Made by a program: the position numbers and the translations under genes
The notes under the pieces: generated by a model
What the model saw: only the letters and a program-made list of their open reading frames with translations
What the model was told of the DNA's origin: nothing
Databases searched by the model: none
Assembly: GCA_041401985.1 (NCBI GenBank)
Contig: JAWKTE010000002.1
Coordinates: 219,183-283,182, forward strand
Source: JACKHA01 sp041401985
GTDB lineage: Bacteria > Planctomycetota > Phycisphaerae > Phycisphaerales > UBA1924
DNA length: 64,000 nt
Direction: 5' to 3'
In this document: positions 1-7,879 of the stretch, piece after piece
Numbering within the stretch: the first letter of the stretch is position 1
How the letters are laid out: every line of letters starts with the position of its first letter

Positions 1-1
1 G

Positions 2-700
2 CTGGACCTGGTGATCATCTGGTTCACCGCCCTGCCGATGGTCGGCGGGATTGCCACAGGCTCCTCGGCGCTTGGGGCAAGCCTGGGGCACTGGCTCGGG
101 GCGCTGGTCGGGCTGGTCGCGGCGGTCGTCGGGCAGATCGCGGCGGTGTGCGTGTGGACGGTGCTGCACGAATTGGCCCACCGCGACGCGGTCAAGGGGC
201 CGCGGATCGTCAAGGTGCTCAACCGGACGGTGGGGCGGTGGCGGAACCACGCGGCGGTGTGGTGGACGGCGTGGTGCGTGCCGGTGTTCTTCGTGGTGCG
301 TGTGGCGGAGTACGTGGTGTACCCGCCGCTGACGTGGCTGGTGAAGTTGCCGCGGTACGAGTCGGCGGACTGGATCCGTGTCTCACGCCACAAGTTTCAG
401 GGGCTTGTGGGGCACGATCTGATCTGGTGCCTGTACTGCGACTGGATGACGGGCGTGTGGTCGCTGGGCACGGAGATGCTGCGGAACGTGGAGTCGTTCT
501 GGTGCCCGATCCGGTTCGACTCGGCCAAGAAGTGCGCCAACTGCCGCACGGACTTCCCGGACATCGACGGCGGCTGGGTGCCGGCCGACGGGGACATGGG
601 GCAGGTGGAGGCGGTGCTGGCGGCCAAGCAGTCGCGCGAGGGCCCCAACGCGTGGTTCGGGCACCCGGTGCGTCTGAAGGTGGGTGGGAAGGACGCCTGA
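2..700 (+). CDS. Hypothetical membrane protein with Cys pairs (5' end possibly outside window)
   Basis: I do not recognise this family. The reading frame is open to the window edge; a GTG at 11 and an ATG at 38 are possible starts, but the sequence begins inside a hydrophobic stretch (VIIWFTALPMVGGI), so the true start may lie upstream. Two hydrophobic segments fill the first 55 or so residues, followed by a basic stretch (HELAHRDAVKGPRIVK) and another hydrophobic Trp-rich segment (WWTAWCVPVFFVV). The C-terminal half is soluble-looking and has two cysteine pairs, CLYC and CANC, which could bind a metal. It ends 41 bases before the converging beta-helix gene. Function unknown; an integral membrane location is inferred from hydrophobicity only. 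Confidence 0.6.
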   Translation: MDLVIIWFTALPMVGGIATGSSALGASLGHWLGALVGLVAAVVGQIAAVCVWTVLHELAHRDAVKGPRIVKVLNRTVGRWRNHAAVWWTAWCVPVFFVVRVAEYVVYPPLTWLVKLPRYESADWIRVSRHKFQGLVGHDLIWCLYCDWMTGVWSLGTEMLRNVESFWCPIRFDSAKKCANCRTDFPDIDGGWVPADGDMGQVEAVLAAKQSREGPNAWFGHPVRLKVGGKDA

Positions 701-740
701 GGCGGTTCGCCGCCCGCCATTGTGCGATGGACTCGGATCG

Positions 741-1934
741 TCAGTGGGAGAAGTTCGCGTTCGGGTCGGACGTCGCGGTACTCGCGGCCGCAGCATTGCC
801 CGAGACACCCGCGGACGTGACCGTCGTGCGGTCGATGATCCCGCCGTAGATGTTGTTGACCCCCAGCAGCCAGTTGGCGGTGTTTCCGGCGCAGGTGTTG
901 TGCACGATGACGTTGGTGGTCCCCTGGACCCAGATCCCGAAGTCGGCGTTCGTGCAGTGGTTGCCCTCGAGGCGGTTATCGTTGCCGGTGATGTGGATGC
1001 CTGCGCCCGTCGTCGAGATCCCGTTCTCGCGGCAGGAGTTGCCCCGCAGGACGCACTCGCCCCCGGCCTCGATCCCGTCCCCCTCGCTGCGGATCACGGT
1101 GCAGCCATCGACCAGCGTTCCCTGGTCGGCCAGGATCCCAACGCCGTTGTCCCACACCGAGCAGTCCGAGACGGTCGAGTGGATGGCCCTGATGCCGTGG
1201 GCCACGTTCTCGCGTGCGGTCGATCCGACGATCGATGATCCGTTGGAAACCCAGAACCCGCTCTCGCCGTTCTCGCTGGCGGTGCAGTTGAGGACGCTCA
1301 CAAAGGCGCCGACGATGCCGCTGCCGGCGTTGTCCCGTGCCGTGCAGCCCCGGATCGCGCCCCCGTTCTGGGCGAGGATGCCCGAACCCCCGTTGCCCCA
1401 CGCCACGCAATCCACGACAACGGCGCCGTCGCCAGCCACGATGCCGGTACCGGCGTTGGCGCCCGCTCCCACACGATCGACGCGGCACGCGAGCACGCTG
1501 GACAGGTCGACCCCGGCGCCGGCCCAGCCGCGGGTGGTTCCGTTGCGGACCGTGATGCCTGCAAGCCCCGGCACGCTGGCGAAGATCCCGGCGTAGGACC
1601 CGCCGCCGGGGCCGACGCCGACCAGTTCGAATCCGCCCAGGTCGATCGTCACCCCGCTCGCCGCGATCTCGATCCCGACCTTGTTCGCCACCCCCGCCAC
1701 ATTGCCCGTCAGGTAGTACGACCCTGGCTGCGTGATCTTGTACAGGCTGTCGGCGTCGCCTGGCGTGTTGGTGAGGTTGATCGGGACCCGCGGCTCGACT
1801 TCGAGCAGTGTTCGGTAGGTGGGGCCGACGGGTCCCGCCGGCGGGTCGATCGGCCCGGCCTGCGACAAAATGGCGGTGCACGCGACAAGGGCGCCGCACG
1901 CGAGCGCGACGCCGACCAGGCTGCTGCGATTCAT
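741..1934 (-). CDS. Secreted right-handed parallel beta-helix protein (probable lipoprotein)
   Basis: A 397-aa exported protein. The ATG at 1934 is chosen because GGAGG lies 7 bases upstream; an in-frame ATG further upstream has no such site. The N-terminus (MNRSSLVGVALACGALVAC) is a signal peptide whose LVAC can serve as a lipobox. After a short linker the protein consists of many short repeats of the form NGGSGI, NAGTGI, ENGESGF and GIHITGNDN, the pattern of a right-handed parallel beta-helix (NosD/pectate-lyase-like fold). Such proteins bind or cleave polysaccharide or act as surface structures; no catalytic residues can be assigned here. Unlike the other secreted proteins of the window it has no GC-dockerin tail. 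Confidence 0.8.
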   Translation of the reverse strand: MNRSSLVGVALACGALVACTAILSQAGPIDPPAGPVGPTYRTLLEVEPRVPINLTNTPGDADSLYKITQPGSYYLTGNVAGVANKVGIEIAASGVTIDLGGFELVGVGPGGGSYAGIFASVPGLAGITVRNGTTRGWAGAGVDLSSVLACRVDRVGAGANAGTGIVAGDGAVVVDCVAWGNGGSGILAQNGGAIRGCTARDNAGSGIVGAFVSVLNCTASENGESGFWVSNGSSIVGSTARENVAHGIRAIHSTVSDCSVWDNGVGILADQGTLVDGCTVIRSEGDGIEAGGECVLRGNSCRENGISTTGAGIHITGNDNRLEGNHCTNADFGIWVQGTTNVIVHNTCAGNTANWLLGVNNIYGGIIDRTTVTSAGVSGNAAAASTATSDPNANFSH

Positions 1935-2090
1935 GAAGGGGCCTCCGGCGGACCAGTCCGCTCCGTCCATCCGGAAAGAGCGCGGGCCGGGGGCCAGCCT
2001 AGCAGGGGGCGATCAAACGGAGAAGGGAAGTTGGGACAAAGCGCGTCCGGTAAAGACGCTCGCCGCCAGAGCCTGTTGCCGCTCCGTCGC

Positions 2091-2687
2091 CTACGGGGCG
2101 GGGGGCAGCGTGCCGCCGACGGTGGGGCGAACCTCACGCCCCAGGAGGCGTTCGATGGGCGCGGGCGAGCCGCCGACGGTGTCGGTGATGGCCTCGGCCT
2201 GGGCGAGCGAGTCGCCGCGCTTGGTGACGAGGTAGGCCTGCCACATGGTGCGGGCCCGCCCGCCGCTGGCGCAGTGGACCAGCACGGGGCCGTTGGCGGA
2301 CTCGATCGCGGCGGCGAAGGCGTCGACGTCGGCCGGCTCGTAGCCGTCGTCGCCGCCGAGGGGGATGTGGACGTAGCGCATGCCGCGGGCCTCGATGGCG
2401 GCGGCCTCGTCGAGGCCCTCCTCGGCGAGCAGGTCGTTCATCTCGCCCTGGCTGCGGAGATTGATGACGGTCGTGACGCCCTCGCTTGCGAAGGTGTCGA
2501 ACTCGGCGAGTTCGGGCTGGCCGCCAAAGGCGACCTCGCCCGCGCGATAGAAGCCGGGGGTCGCGGCGATGGGCTGGCCGGTGGTGATCTGCGGGGCGTG
2601 CGATGCGCCGTGGCGTGAGGACGCGCAGGCGGGGAGCAGGAGAGCGGGGAGGATCAGCAGGGCGAGGGCGGGCTTGGAGTTGGGCAT
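2091..2687 (-). CDS. DUF442/beta-lactamase-hydrolase-like phosphatase lipoprotein
   Basis: A 198-aa lipoprotein. The ATG at 2687 follows a GAGGAG site and opens a signal peptide (MPNSKPALALLILPALLLPAC) with lipobox LPAC. The mature part matches the tyrosine-phosphatase-like fold of the DUF442 group: GFYRAGEVAFGGQPE near the start, TTVINLRSQGE, and the P-loop HCASGGR, which has the CxSGxR form typical of this group, followed by an aromatic helix (MWQAYLV). Known relatives act on phosphoesters or sit next to sulfide or persulfide enzymes; the substrate here is unknown. It is divergent from pgi, and the two genes are separated by an inverted pair of repeats (2770-2880). Confidence 0.8.
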   Translation of the reverse strand: MPNSKPALALLILPALLLPACASSRHGASHAPQITTGQPIAATPGFYRAGEVAFGGQPELAEFDTFASEGVTTVINLRSQGEMNDLLAEEGLDEAAAIEARGMRYVHIPLGGDDGYEPADVDAFAAAIESANGPVLVHCASGGRARTMWQAYLVTKRGDSLAQAEAITDTVGGSPAPIERLLGREVRPTVGGTLPPAP

Positions 2688-2769
2688 CGGTGTCTCCTCG
2701 GGGCTTGTCTCGCAGGGTAGCGGCACGCACGCGCGGGGTTGCACCGGGCTGGCGATCGGGGGACGTCCA

Positions 2770-2880
2770 GACGCCGGACCTGAGAAGGCTCTGCGACGAA
2801 GGTCCGGGTCGTGCAACCCGCGACGCCGTCACCTCCTCCGTTGCTCAACCCGGGCCTTCGCAGAGCCTCAGGTCCGGCTT
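2770..2880. repeat. Inverted pair of REP family-1 units
   Basis: Two units of the interspersed repeat family that also bounds the transposase gene near 20 kb. The plus-oriented unit is 2770-2811 and the minus-oriented one 2846-2880. Each carries a hairpin: in the first unit CCGGACC pairs with GGTCCGG around a conserved centre containing CTCTGCGACGAA. The arrangement, two units facing each other across about 35 bases, is that of a REPIN. It lies between the divergent phosphatase and pgi starts. Confidence 0.75.
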
Positions 2881-2934
2881 CTGGGCGACGGTCCGCGTCC
2901 AAACGGTGCGAGCGGGGGCGCCCGCGCCCGCGCA

Positions 2935-2940
2935 TACCCT
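2935..2940 (+). promoter_or_regulatory. Possible -10 element just upstream of pgi start
   Basis: TACCCT ends 5 bases before the pgi ATG and no ribosome binding site is visible, so a leaderless transcript is possible. Inference from spacing only; no -35 element is recognisable. Confidence 0.25.
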
Positions 2941-2945
2941 CGGGC

Positions 2946-4391
2946 ATGCTCACCATCGAATACGCCAACTGCCTGAGCGATCGCGTCGGGGACCACGGGA
3001 TCGATCCCGAGCGGCTCGGGGCGGGGTCGGAGGCGGCCCGCGTCGCCCACGCGTGCACCGAGCGCCTCGCCAAGTCCCGCGGCACGGGCTGGGAGCGGTG
3101 GCGGAACCTGGCGCGCGATCCGATGCGCACCGAGCACCTGGCGGCGGTTCGGGCGATCGCGGATGAGTGCCGCGGGAAGTACGAGAACCTGGTGGTGCTG
3201 GGGATCGGCGGGTCCGCGCTGGGGAACATCGCGCTGCAGGCGGCCCTGAACCCGCCGACGTACAACCTGCTGGACGACGCGGATCGGGCCGGGCCGCGGT
3301 TGTTCGTGCTGGACAATGTCGATCCGATGCACGTCGACGCGGTGCTGGACGCGTGCGACCGCCTGGGCGGGGCGTCGGGGACGCTCTTCAACGTCGTGAG
3401 CAAGTCGGGCGAGACGGCCGAGACCGCGGCCCAGTTCATGGTCATCCGCGACCGCCTGCGCCAGCGACTGGGCGACAAGGCCGGCGAGCACATCGTCGCG
3501 ATCACCGATCCGGCCAAGGGCACGATGAGGGCGATCTGCGACCGCGAGGGCTACCGCACGCTGCCGGTGCCCGATGGCGTGGGCGGGCGGTTCAGCGTGC
3601 TCAGCCCGGTCGGGCTGTTCTCGGCGGCGATGTGCGGGATCGACATCGAGGCCCTGCTCGACGGGGCCGACGCGATGGATCGGCGGTGCTCCGAGGGCGA
3701 ACTTGGCAAAAACCCGGCGGCGTTGCTCGCGACGCTGCTGGTGGAACTGGGCACGCGCGGCGGGCGGGGCGGGCAGGCCAAGCCGAACCACGTGCTGATG
3801 CCGTACTCGAACGGGCTGTACCTGCTGGCCGACTGGTTCCGCCAGTTGTGGGCCGAGAGCCTGGGCAAGCGGGTGGACACCGACGGGCGCGACGTGTTCG
3901 CGGGGTTCACGCCGATTAAGGCGCTGGGCGCGACCGACCAGCACTCGCAGGTGCAGTTGTACCGCGAGGGGCCGAATGACAAGGTGTTCGGGTTGATGGA
4001 AGTCGGCGACTTCACGACCGGGGCGTGGGGGCGGGACGTCGCGATCCCGACGGGCCTGGGCGTGGAGGCCACGGCCTACCTGGAGGGACGGACGCTCGGG
4101 GCGCTGCTCAACGCGGAGAAGCGGGCGACGGAGTATGCGCTGGTGGAGAGCCTGCGCCCGAACTTCACGATCCGCTGGCCGCGGATCGATGCAAGGACGG
4201 TGGGGGAGTTCGTGATGCTGTGGCAGGTGGCGACGGCGTACGCGGGGCTGATGCTGAATGTCGACGCGTACGACCAGCCGGCGGTGGAGACGGGCAAGCG
4301 TGCGACGTTCGGGCTGATGGGGCGGGCGGGGTTCGAGGAATGGAAGCAGAAGGTGGATGGGGCGCTGGGTGGTGGGGGAAGAGTCGTGTGA
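2946..4391 (+). CDS. pgi: Glucose-6-phosphate isomerase
   Basis: A 481-aa cytosolic enzyme interconverting glucose 6-phosphate and fructose 6-phosphate. The ATG at 2946 is the first that gives a normal N-terminus (MLTIEYANCLSD). Family hallmarks are all present: LVVLGIGGSALGN (sugar-phosphate binding), NVVSKSGETAET (the SIS-type signature), MPYSNGLYLLADWFRQLWAESLGK and the conserved GATDQHS. Length fits the shorter bacterial isomerases. No Shine-Dalgarno is visible; a -10-like TACCCT sits 5 bases upstream. It is followed after 80 bases by the small CPCC gene on the same strand. Confidence 0.95.
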   Translation: MLTIEYANCLSDRVGDHGIDPERLGAGSEAARVAHACTERLAKSRGTGWERWRNLARDPMRTEHLAAVRAIADECRGKYENLVVLGIGGSALGNIALQAALNPPTYNLLDDADRAGPRLFVLDNVDPMHVDAVLDACDRLGGASGTLFNVVSKSGETAETAAQFMVIRDRLRQRLGDKAGEHIVAITDPAKGTMRAICDREGYRTLPVPDGVGGRFSVLSPVGLFSAAMCGIDIEALLDGADAMDRRCSEGELGKNPAALLATLLVELGTRGGRGGQAKPNHVLMPYSNGLYLLADWFRQLWAESLGKRVDTDGRDVFAGFTPIKALGATDQHSQVQLYREGPNDKVFGLMEVGDFTTGAWGRDVAIPTGLGVEATAYLEGRTLGALLNAEKRATEYALVESLRPNFTIRWPRIDARTVGEFVMLWQVATAYAGLMLNVDAYDQPAVETGKRATFGLMGRAGFEEWKQKVDGALGGGGRVV

Positions 4392-4401
4392 GGCATCGGC
4401 G

Positions 4402-4454
4402 AACGCGACGCGCAAGCGAGTGTGTGGGCGCTCGTGCGTCGTTTCGCCTTGGTC
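4402..4454 (+). terminator. Imperfect inverted repeat downstream of pgi
   Basis: The arms GGCGAA-CG-CGACGC and GCGTCG-T-TTCGCC can pair across a loop of roughly 25 bases just after the pgi stop. There is no T-tract. It may be a terminator or merely the leader of the next gene. Confidence 0.3.
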
Positions 4455-4471
4455 TCGTCCGAGGCTTCGCC

Positions 4472-4723
4472 ATGCGACACCGCTCGTCCTGTCTGTGCTG
4501 CGGCTTCCTCACGATCGAGCAACGCGCGATCGACTCCTACGAGTTCTGCCCGGTGTGCCTCTGGGAGGCGGACCCGGTGCAGGCGGCGGACTGGGAGTAC
4601 GCGGGCGGGGCCAACGTGGTCTGCCTGAACGAGGCGAGGCGGAACTTCGGCGCGTTCGGGGCGAGCGAGCCGCGGCTGCAAGATCACGTGAGGCCGGCGG
4701 CATGGTTCGAGTGGCCGGTGTGA
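4472..4723 (+). CDS. CPCC family cysteine-rich protein
   Basis: An 83-aa protein with the layout of the cysteine-rich CPCC family: CLCCGF at the N-terminus (first pair, Leu in place of the usual Pro), then YEFCPVCLWEADPVQ (second pair), then GGANVVCLNEARRNFGAFGAS, the GGAN...L.EAR.NF pattern typical of the family. The four cysteines probably hold a zinc ion. Function of the family is not established. The ATG at 4472 puts the first Cys pair at residues 7 to 10, as in relatives. Confidence 0.8.
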   Translation: MRHRSSCLCCGFLTIEQRAIDSYEFCPVCLWEADPVQAADWEYAGGANVVCLNEARRNFGAFGASEPRLQDHVRPAAWFEWPV

Positions 4724-4784
4724 TTCGGCGGTGTTGCGCTGTTGCAATCGCTTGCGCTTCGCGATCGCGGAAGCGAATACCACA

Positions 4785-4813
4785 ACGCCCGCGGGCGGCG
4801 TGCCCGCGGGCGT
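4785..4813. terminator. Strong GC hairpin between convergent genes
   Basis: A perfect 12-bp stem, ACGCCCGCGGGC and its complement, with a 5-base loop, midway between the convergent CPCC and DUF4397 genes. It probably stops transcription from both sides, although there is no long T-run. Confidence 0.6.
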
Positions 4814-4909
4814 CTGGGAGTAGGCTGATCCCTGTCCTCCCGGCCCGGGCGGCTGGCTCATGGCTCGCCGCGGTCCGGTTTCTCCTCACATGACTCGGAC
4901 GCCAACGCC

Positions 4910-5614
4910 TCAGCGGCGGCGGCGACCGGCCAGCAGGCCGGCGGCGCCGAGCAGGCCCAGGGCGCCCGGGGACGGGGCGTCGACGAAGGGCACGGCCTCG
5001 AGGTTGGCCACATCGCCCATCGCAAAGACGCTGTAGACGAAGCCGTTCTCAACACCCAGACCCGGGACGGACAGGGCCAGGTTGTTGGTGCCGGAGACGA
5101 AGACCTCGAGGTCGTAGGAGCCGCCGGGGACCGAGACGTAGCCGCCGTTCTCGCCGAAGGCGACGTTGGAGAACAGGGTGGGGCCGCCGCCGGCGACGCG
5201 GATGTCCACGTTCGGGGCGTCGGGCGAGGCGTGGACGAAGCGGATGCGGGCGTTCATCGGGTCGATGGTGTTGTCGTCGACCAGGACGAGCGGCTCGATG
5301 TTGGACAGGAAGTTGATGGCCGCGACCGTGACGAAGTCGTTCTGGTTGAGGTTGGCGCCGAGGATGGGAAGCGCGACGGCGGTCGAGCCGGTCGCGGTGA
5401 CGCGGAAGTCGTAGGTGCCGGTGGGCAGGTCGATGTAGCCGGTGTCCTGCGTGAAGGGCAGGGCGGTGACGGCGGGCGAGACGCCCGGGCCCGGGATCTG
5501 GTTGACGTAGATGTCGACCGGCGGGGTGTCGGGCGAGGCGTGGATCACGCGGACGAACGCCATGGCGGGCGTCGCGGCGATCGCGGCGGCGAGCAGTGCG
5601 GCTTGCATCTTCAC
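4910..5614 (-). CDS. DUF4397 secreted protein with PEP-CTERM-like tail
   Basis: A 234-aa exported protein. The GTG at 5614 is preferred over the ATG at 5608 because AGGAG lies 7 bases before it; both give the same signal peptide (KMQAALLAAAIAATPAMA). Two DUF4397 repeats follow, each opening with the same motif: VRVIHASPDTPPVDIYVN near residue 21 and IRFVHASPDAPNVDIRV near residue 120. The C-terminus is a sorting signal of PEP-CTERM type: Pro-Ser-Pro, a hydrophobic stretch (ALGLLGAAGLLAG) and a terminal RRRR. This implies anchoring or processing at the envelope. DUF4397 proteins are typically surface proteins; the binding partner is unknown. Confidence 0.85.
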   Translation of the reverse strand: MKMQAALLAAAIAATPAMAFVRVIHASPDTPPVDIYVNQIPGPGVSPAVTALPFTQDTGYIDLPTGTYDFRVTATGSTAVALPILGANLNQNDFVTVAAINFLSNIEPLVLVDDNTIDPMNARIRFVHASPDAPNVDIRVAGGGPTLFSNVAFGENGGYVSVPGGSYDLEVFVSGTNNLALSVPGLGVENGFVYSVFAMGDVANLEAVPFVDAPSPGALGLLGAAGLLAGRRRR

Positions 5615-5936
5615 AACGAATCTCCTCTTGAACGGATGGCCACGCTCGCGAAGTGGCGAGCGATGGTCGTGAGACTCCCCCCGGCCCGCGCGGGCCGTTC
5701 GGTGTGTGGCGTGGAATGTGCGTGCTTGCCCGCTCTCCGCGTCCGACAGAATCGGACGTGCGGGGCGTTTCGGGGCGTGGCGTGGTGCGGATGCGGGAAT
5801 CGCGCCGGGTTTCGGCGGATTCGTGCGGGCTTTGCGCAACGGCGTAGAGAATGTTCGGGTCTTCGCGCGCCGGGCGAAGCCCGATCGACCGCGCGACGAT
5901 TCGAGATTGGTTTCGCCCTGCTCGGCGACGCGTGGG

Positions 5937-7685
5937 TCAGGCGTGCTCGCGGAGGCACCGCTCGATCCGCGCTAGGGTCCGGCCGCGTCCGAGGATGGCC
6001 GCGACGTCGCCGAGGCCCGGGCTGACGCTGGTGCCAGTGAGCGCGACGCGGAGGGGCTGGGCCACCTTGCCCATCCCGAGCGAGCGTGACTCAGCAAACA
6101 ACTTAATGGCGGCGTCGATGGCCTCTGGCGTGAATGCGTCGGCGGCGATCGCGCCGATAGCCGGCGCGAGGTCTCGCAGCGTGTCGAGGCCCGCCGGTTC
6201 GCCCTTGCGAAGCACCTTCTGCACCGCGGCGGGGTCGAACGCCAGCGCCTCGTCCTCGGTGAACGCGAACGCGATCTGGGCGACGGCGTCGCGGAAGGTC
6301 GAGGCCCGCGGGGCCGCGGCTCGGGCGGCGATTGGAAGTGTGTTGTCCGGGATCGAGGCCAAGCGCGGCTCGTACTGGCCCGCCCACTCACGCCAGCGGA
6401 CGGCGAAGGCCTCGGGCGTCATGGCCCGCAGCGCATCGGCGTTGAAGGCGCGGAGTTTGTCGCGGTCGAACTTCGAGTTGGTCTTGCCGATGCGGTCCAG
6501 GTCGAAGGCGGTGGCCAGAAACGCCAGGTCGAACTTCTCGAGGTCGTTCCCGGGATTCCAGCCGAGCAGGGCGAGGTAGTTGCACAGGACCTCGGGAAGG
6601 TAGCCGCTGGCGCGGAAGTCCTCGACCTCGATCTCCGGCAGGTCGAGGCTCAGGTGGGCTGCCAGGCGGACCAGGGCGTTGGTGGGGAGTTGGGAACGCT
6701 TGTCGTCGAGCCAGGTGGCGAACTGCTCGGCTGACGCATCGGGGGCGACGATGGCCGACAGCGATGCGAGGTCGCTGGCCTTCTTCGCGGCATCTCGTGC
6801 CGCCTTGTCCTTGTCGCGCTTGCTCATCTTCGACCCGTCGGGATTGAAGATGAGCGGGAGGTGGGCGTAGACGGGCGTGCGGAAGGGCTGGTCCGTGTCG
6901 GTGCGCCGCAGGGCCCGCTGGAGGGCGACGTGGCGTGGCGTGTTGTTGAGGTGCTCCTGGCCGCGGAGGATATGGGTCACGCCCATGAGTTCGTCGTCGA
7001 TCACGACGGCGAAGTGGTACGTCGGGAACCCGTCGGCCTTGCGGAGCACGAAATCGTCGATGTGCTCCGGCTCGAACGTGATGTCCCCCAGCACGGCATC
7101 GGCCACGTGCACCGGGGCGTCGGGGTTGTTGAAGCGGATGACGCAGGGCTCGCCGGCGCGGAGTCGGGCCAAGGAGGCGGCGCGGCCGTACGAAGCGTCG
7201 CGCTTGTAGCGGTACGTCTGCTTGCGATCGGCCGCGGCTTTGCGTTGGGCGTCGAGTTCTTCAGCGGTGTCGAACGCGGGATAGGCCAGGTCGCGTTCGA
7301 GCATCCAGTCGATGGACTGGTTGTAGATGCCGAGGCGCTGGGCCTGGAAGAACGGGCCGACGCGGCGCGGGTCGCCACCGATGGCGGGTCGATCCCCCCC
7401 CTTCGTCGCTCCGTCGCTCCATCGCTCCGCCACTCCAACCCGCGGCCCCTCATCCCAGTGGATGCCCAGCCACGCCAGGTCCTCGAGGATCCCCGCGACC
7501 GCCTGCTCGCTCGATCTGGCCTGGTCGGTGTCCTCAACGCGCAGAAGGAACGTGGACCGGGCGTCGCCGCCGCGGCGTGTGGCCTCGGCCCGGGCGAACG
7601 CCCAGCAGAACAGGGCGGTCCGCGCCCCGCCGATGTGCAGGTGCCCGGTGGGAGACGGGGCAAAACGGGTGATCACGTCGGGCAT
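5937..7685 (-). CDS. gltX: Glutamate--tRNA ligase
   Basis: A 582-aa class I aminoacyl-tRNA synthetase that charges tRNA-Glu. It opens with RFAPSPTGHLHIGGART, containing the HIGH-type motif, and has the KMSKR loop within DGSKMSKRDKDK. YHFAVVIDDELMGVTHILRG and the C-terminal helical anticodon-binding part are as expected. It is longer than usual because of at least two inserts: one after DEGP (about residues 80 to 107), encoded partly by short tandem repeats of GGAGCGAC at 7401-7437, and one around KASDLASLSAIVAPDASAEQ. The start ATG is unambiguous. Divergent from the EF-G-like gene. Confidence 0.93.
   Translation of the reverse strand: MPDVITRFAPSPTGHLHIGGARTALFCWAFARAEATRRGGDARSTFLLRVEDTDQARSSEQAVAGILEDLAWLGIHWDEGPRVGVAERWSDGATKGGDRPAIGGDPRRVGPFFQAQRLGIYNQSIDWMLERDLAYPAFDTAEELDAQRKAAADRKQTYRYKRDASYGRAASLARLRAGEPCVIRFNNPDAPVHVADAVLGDITFEPEHIDDFVLRKADGFPTYHFAVVIDDELMGVTHILRGQEHLNNTPRHVALQRALRRTDTDQPFRTPVYAHLPLIFNPDGSKMSKRDKDKAARDAAKKASDLASLSAIVAPDASAEQFATWLDDKRSQLPTNALVRLAAHLSLDLPEIEVEDFRASGYLPEVLCNYLALLGWNPGNDLEKFDLAFLATAFDLDRIGKTNSKFDRDKLRAFNADALRAMTPEAFAVRWREWAGQYEPRLASIPDNTLPIAARAAAPRASTFRDAVAQIAFAFTEDEALAFDPAAVQKVLRKGEPAGLDTLRDLAPAIGAIAADAFTPEAIDAAIKLFAESRSLGMGKVAQPLRVALTGTSVSPGLGDVAAILGRGRTLARIERCLREHA
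7401..7437 (-). repeat. Short tandem repeat inside gltX
   Basis: On the coding strand, 8-base units resembling GGAGCGAC are repeated about four times, in frame, within gltX. The same kind of unit occurs between genes at 54190-54225. Confidence 0.6.
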
Positions 7686-7765
7686 CGGGGCACAGGGTAG
7701 GTGCCCGGCTGGCGGTGCCGGCCGGCCGATGGCACGGCGTCTTCGCGGACTCTTGGCGCGATCTG

Positions 7766-7771
7766 TATACT
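7766..7771 (+). promoter_or_regulatory. Possible -10 element TATACT upstream of EF-G-like gene
   Basis: TATACT, 108 bases before the EF-G-like start, in otherwise very GC-rich DNA. Related TAYACT hexamers stand upstream of four other genes in the window. No clear -35 element is seen. Confidence 0.35.
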
Positions 7772-7879
7772 GCCGGAACCGCCCGCGGCTGGCCCTCGCC
7801 GCGGCGGGAACCCGCGCGGCAACCCGAACGGCCCGGCGGACATCCGATCCCTCATCGCTCTGGAAAGGAGCGCAGGCGT

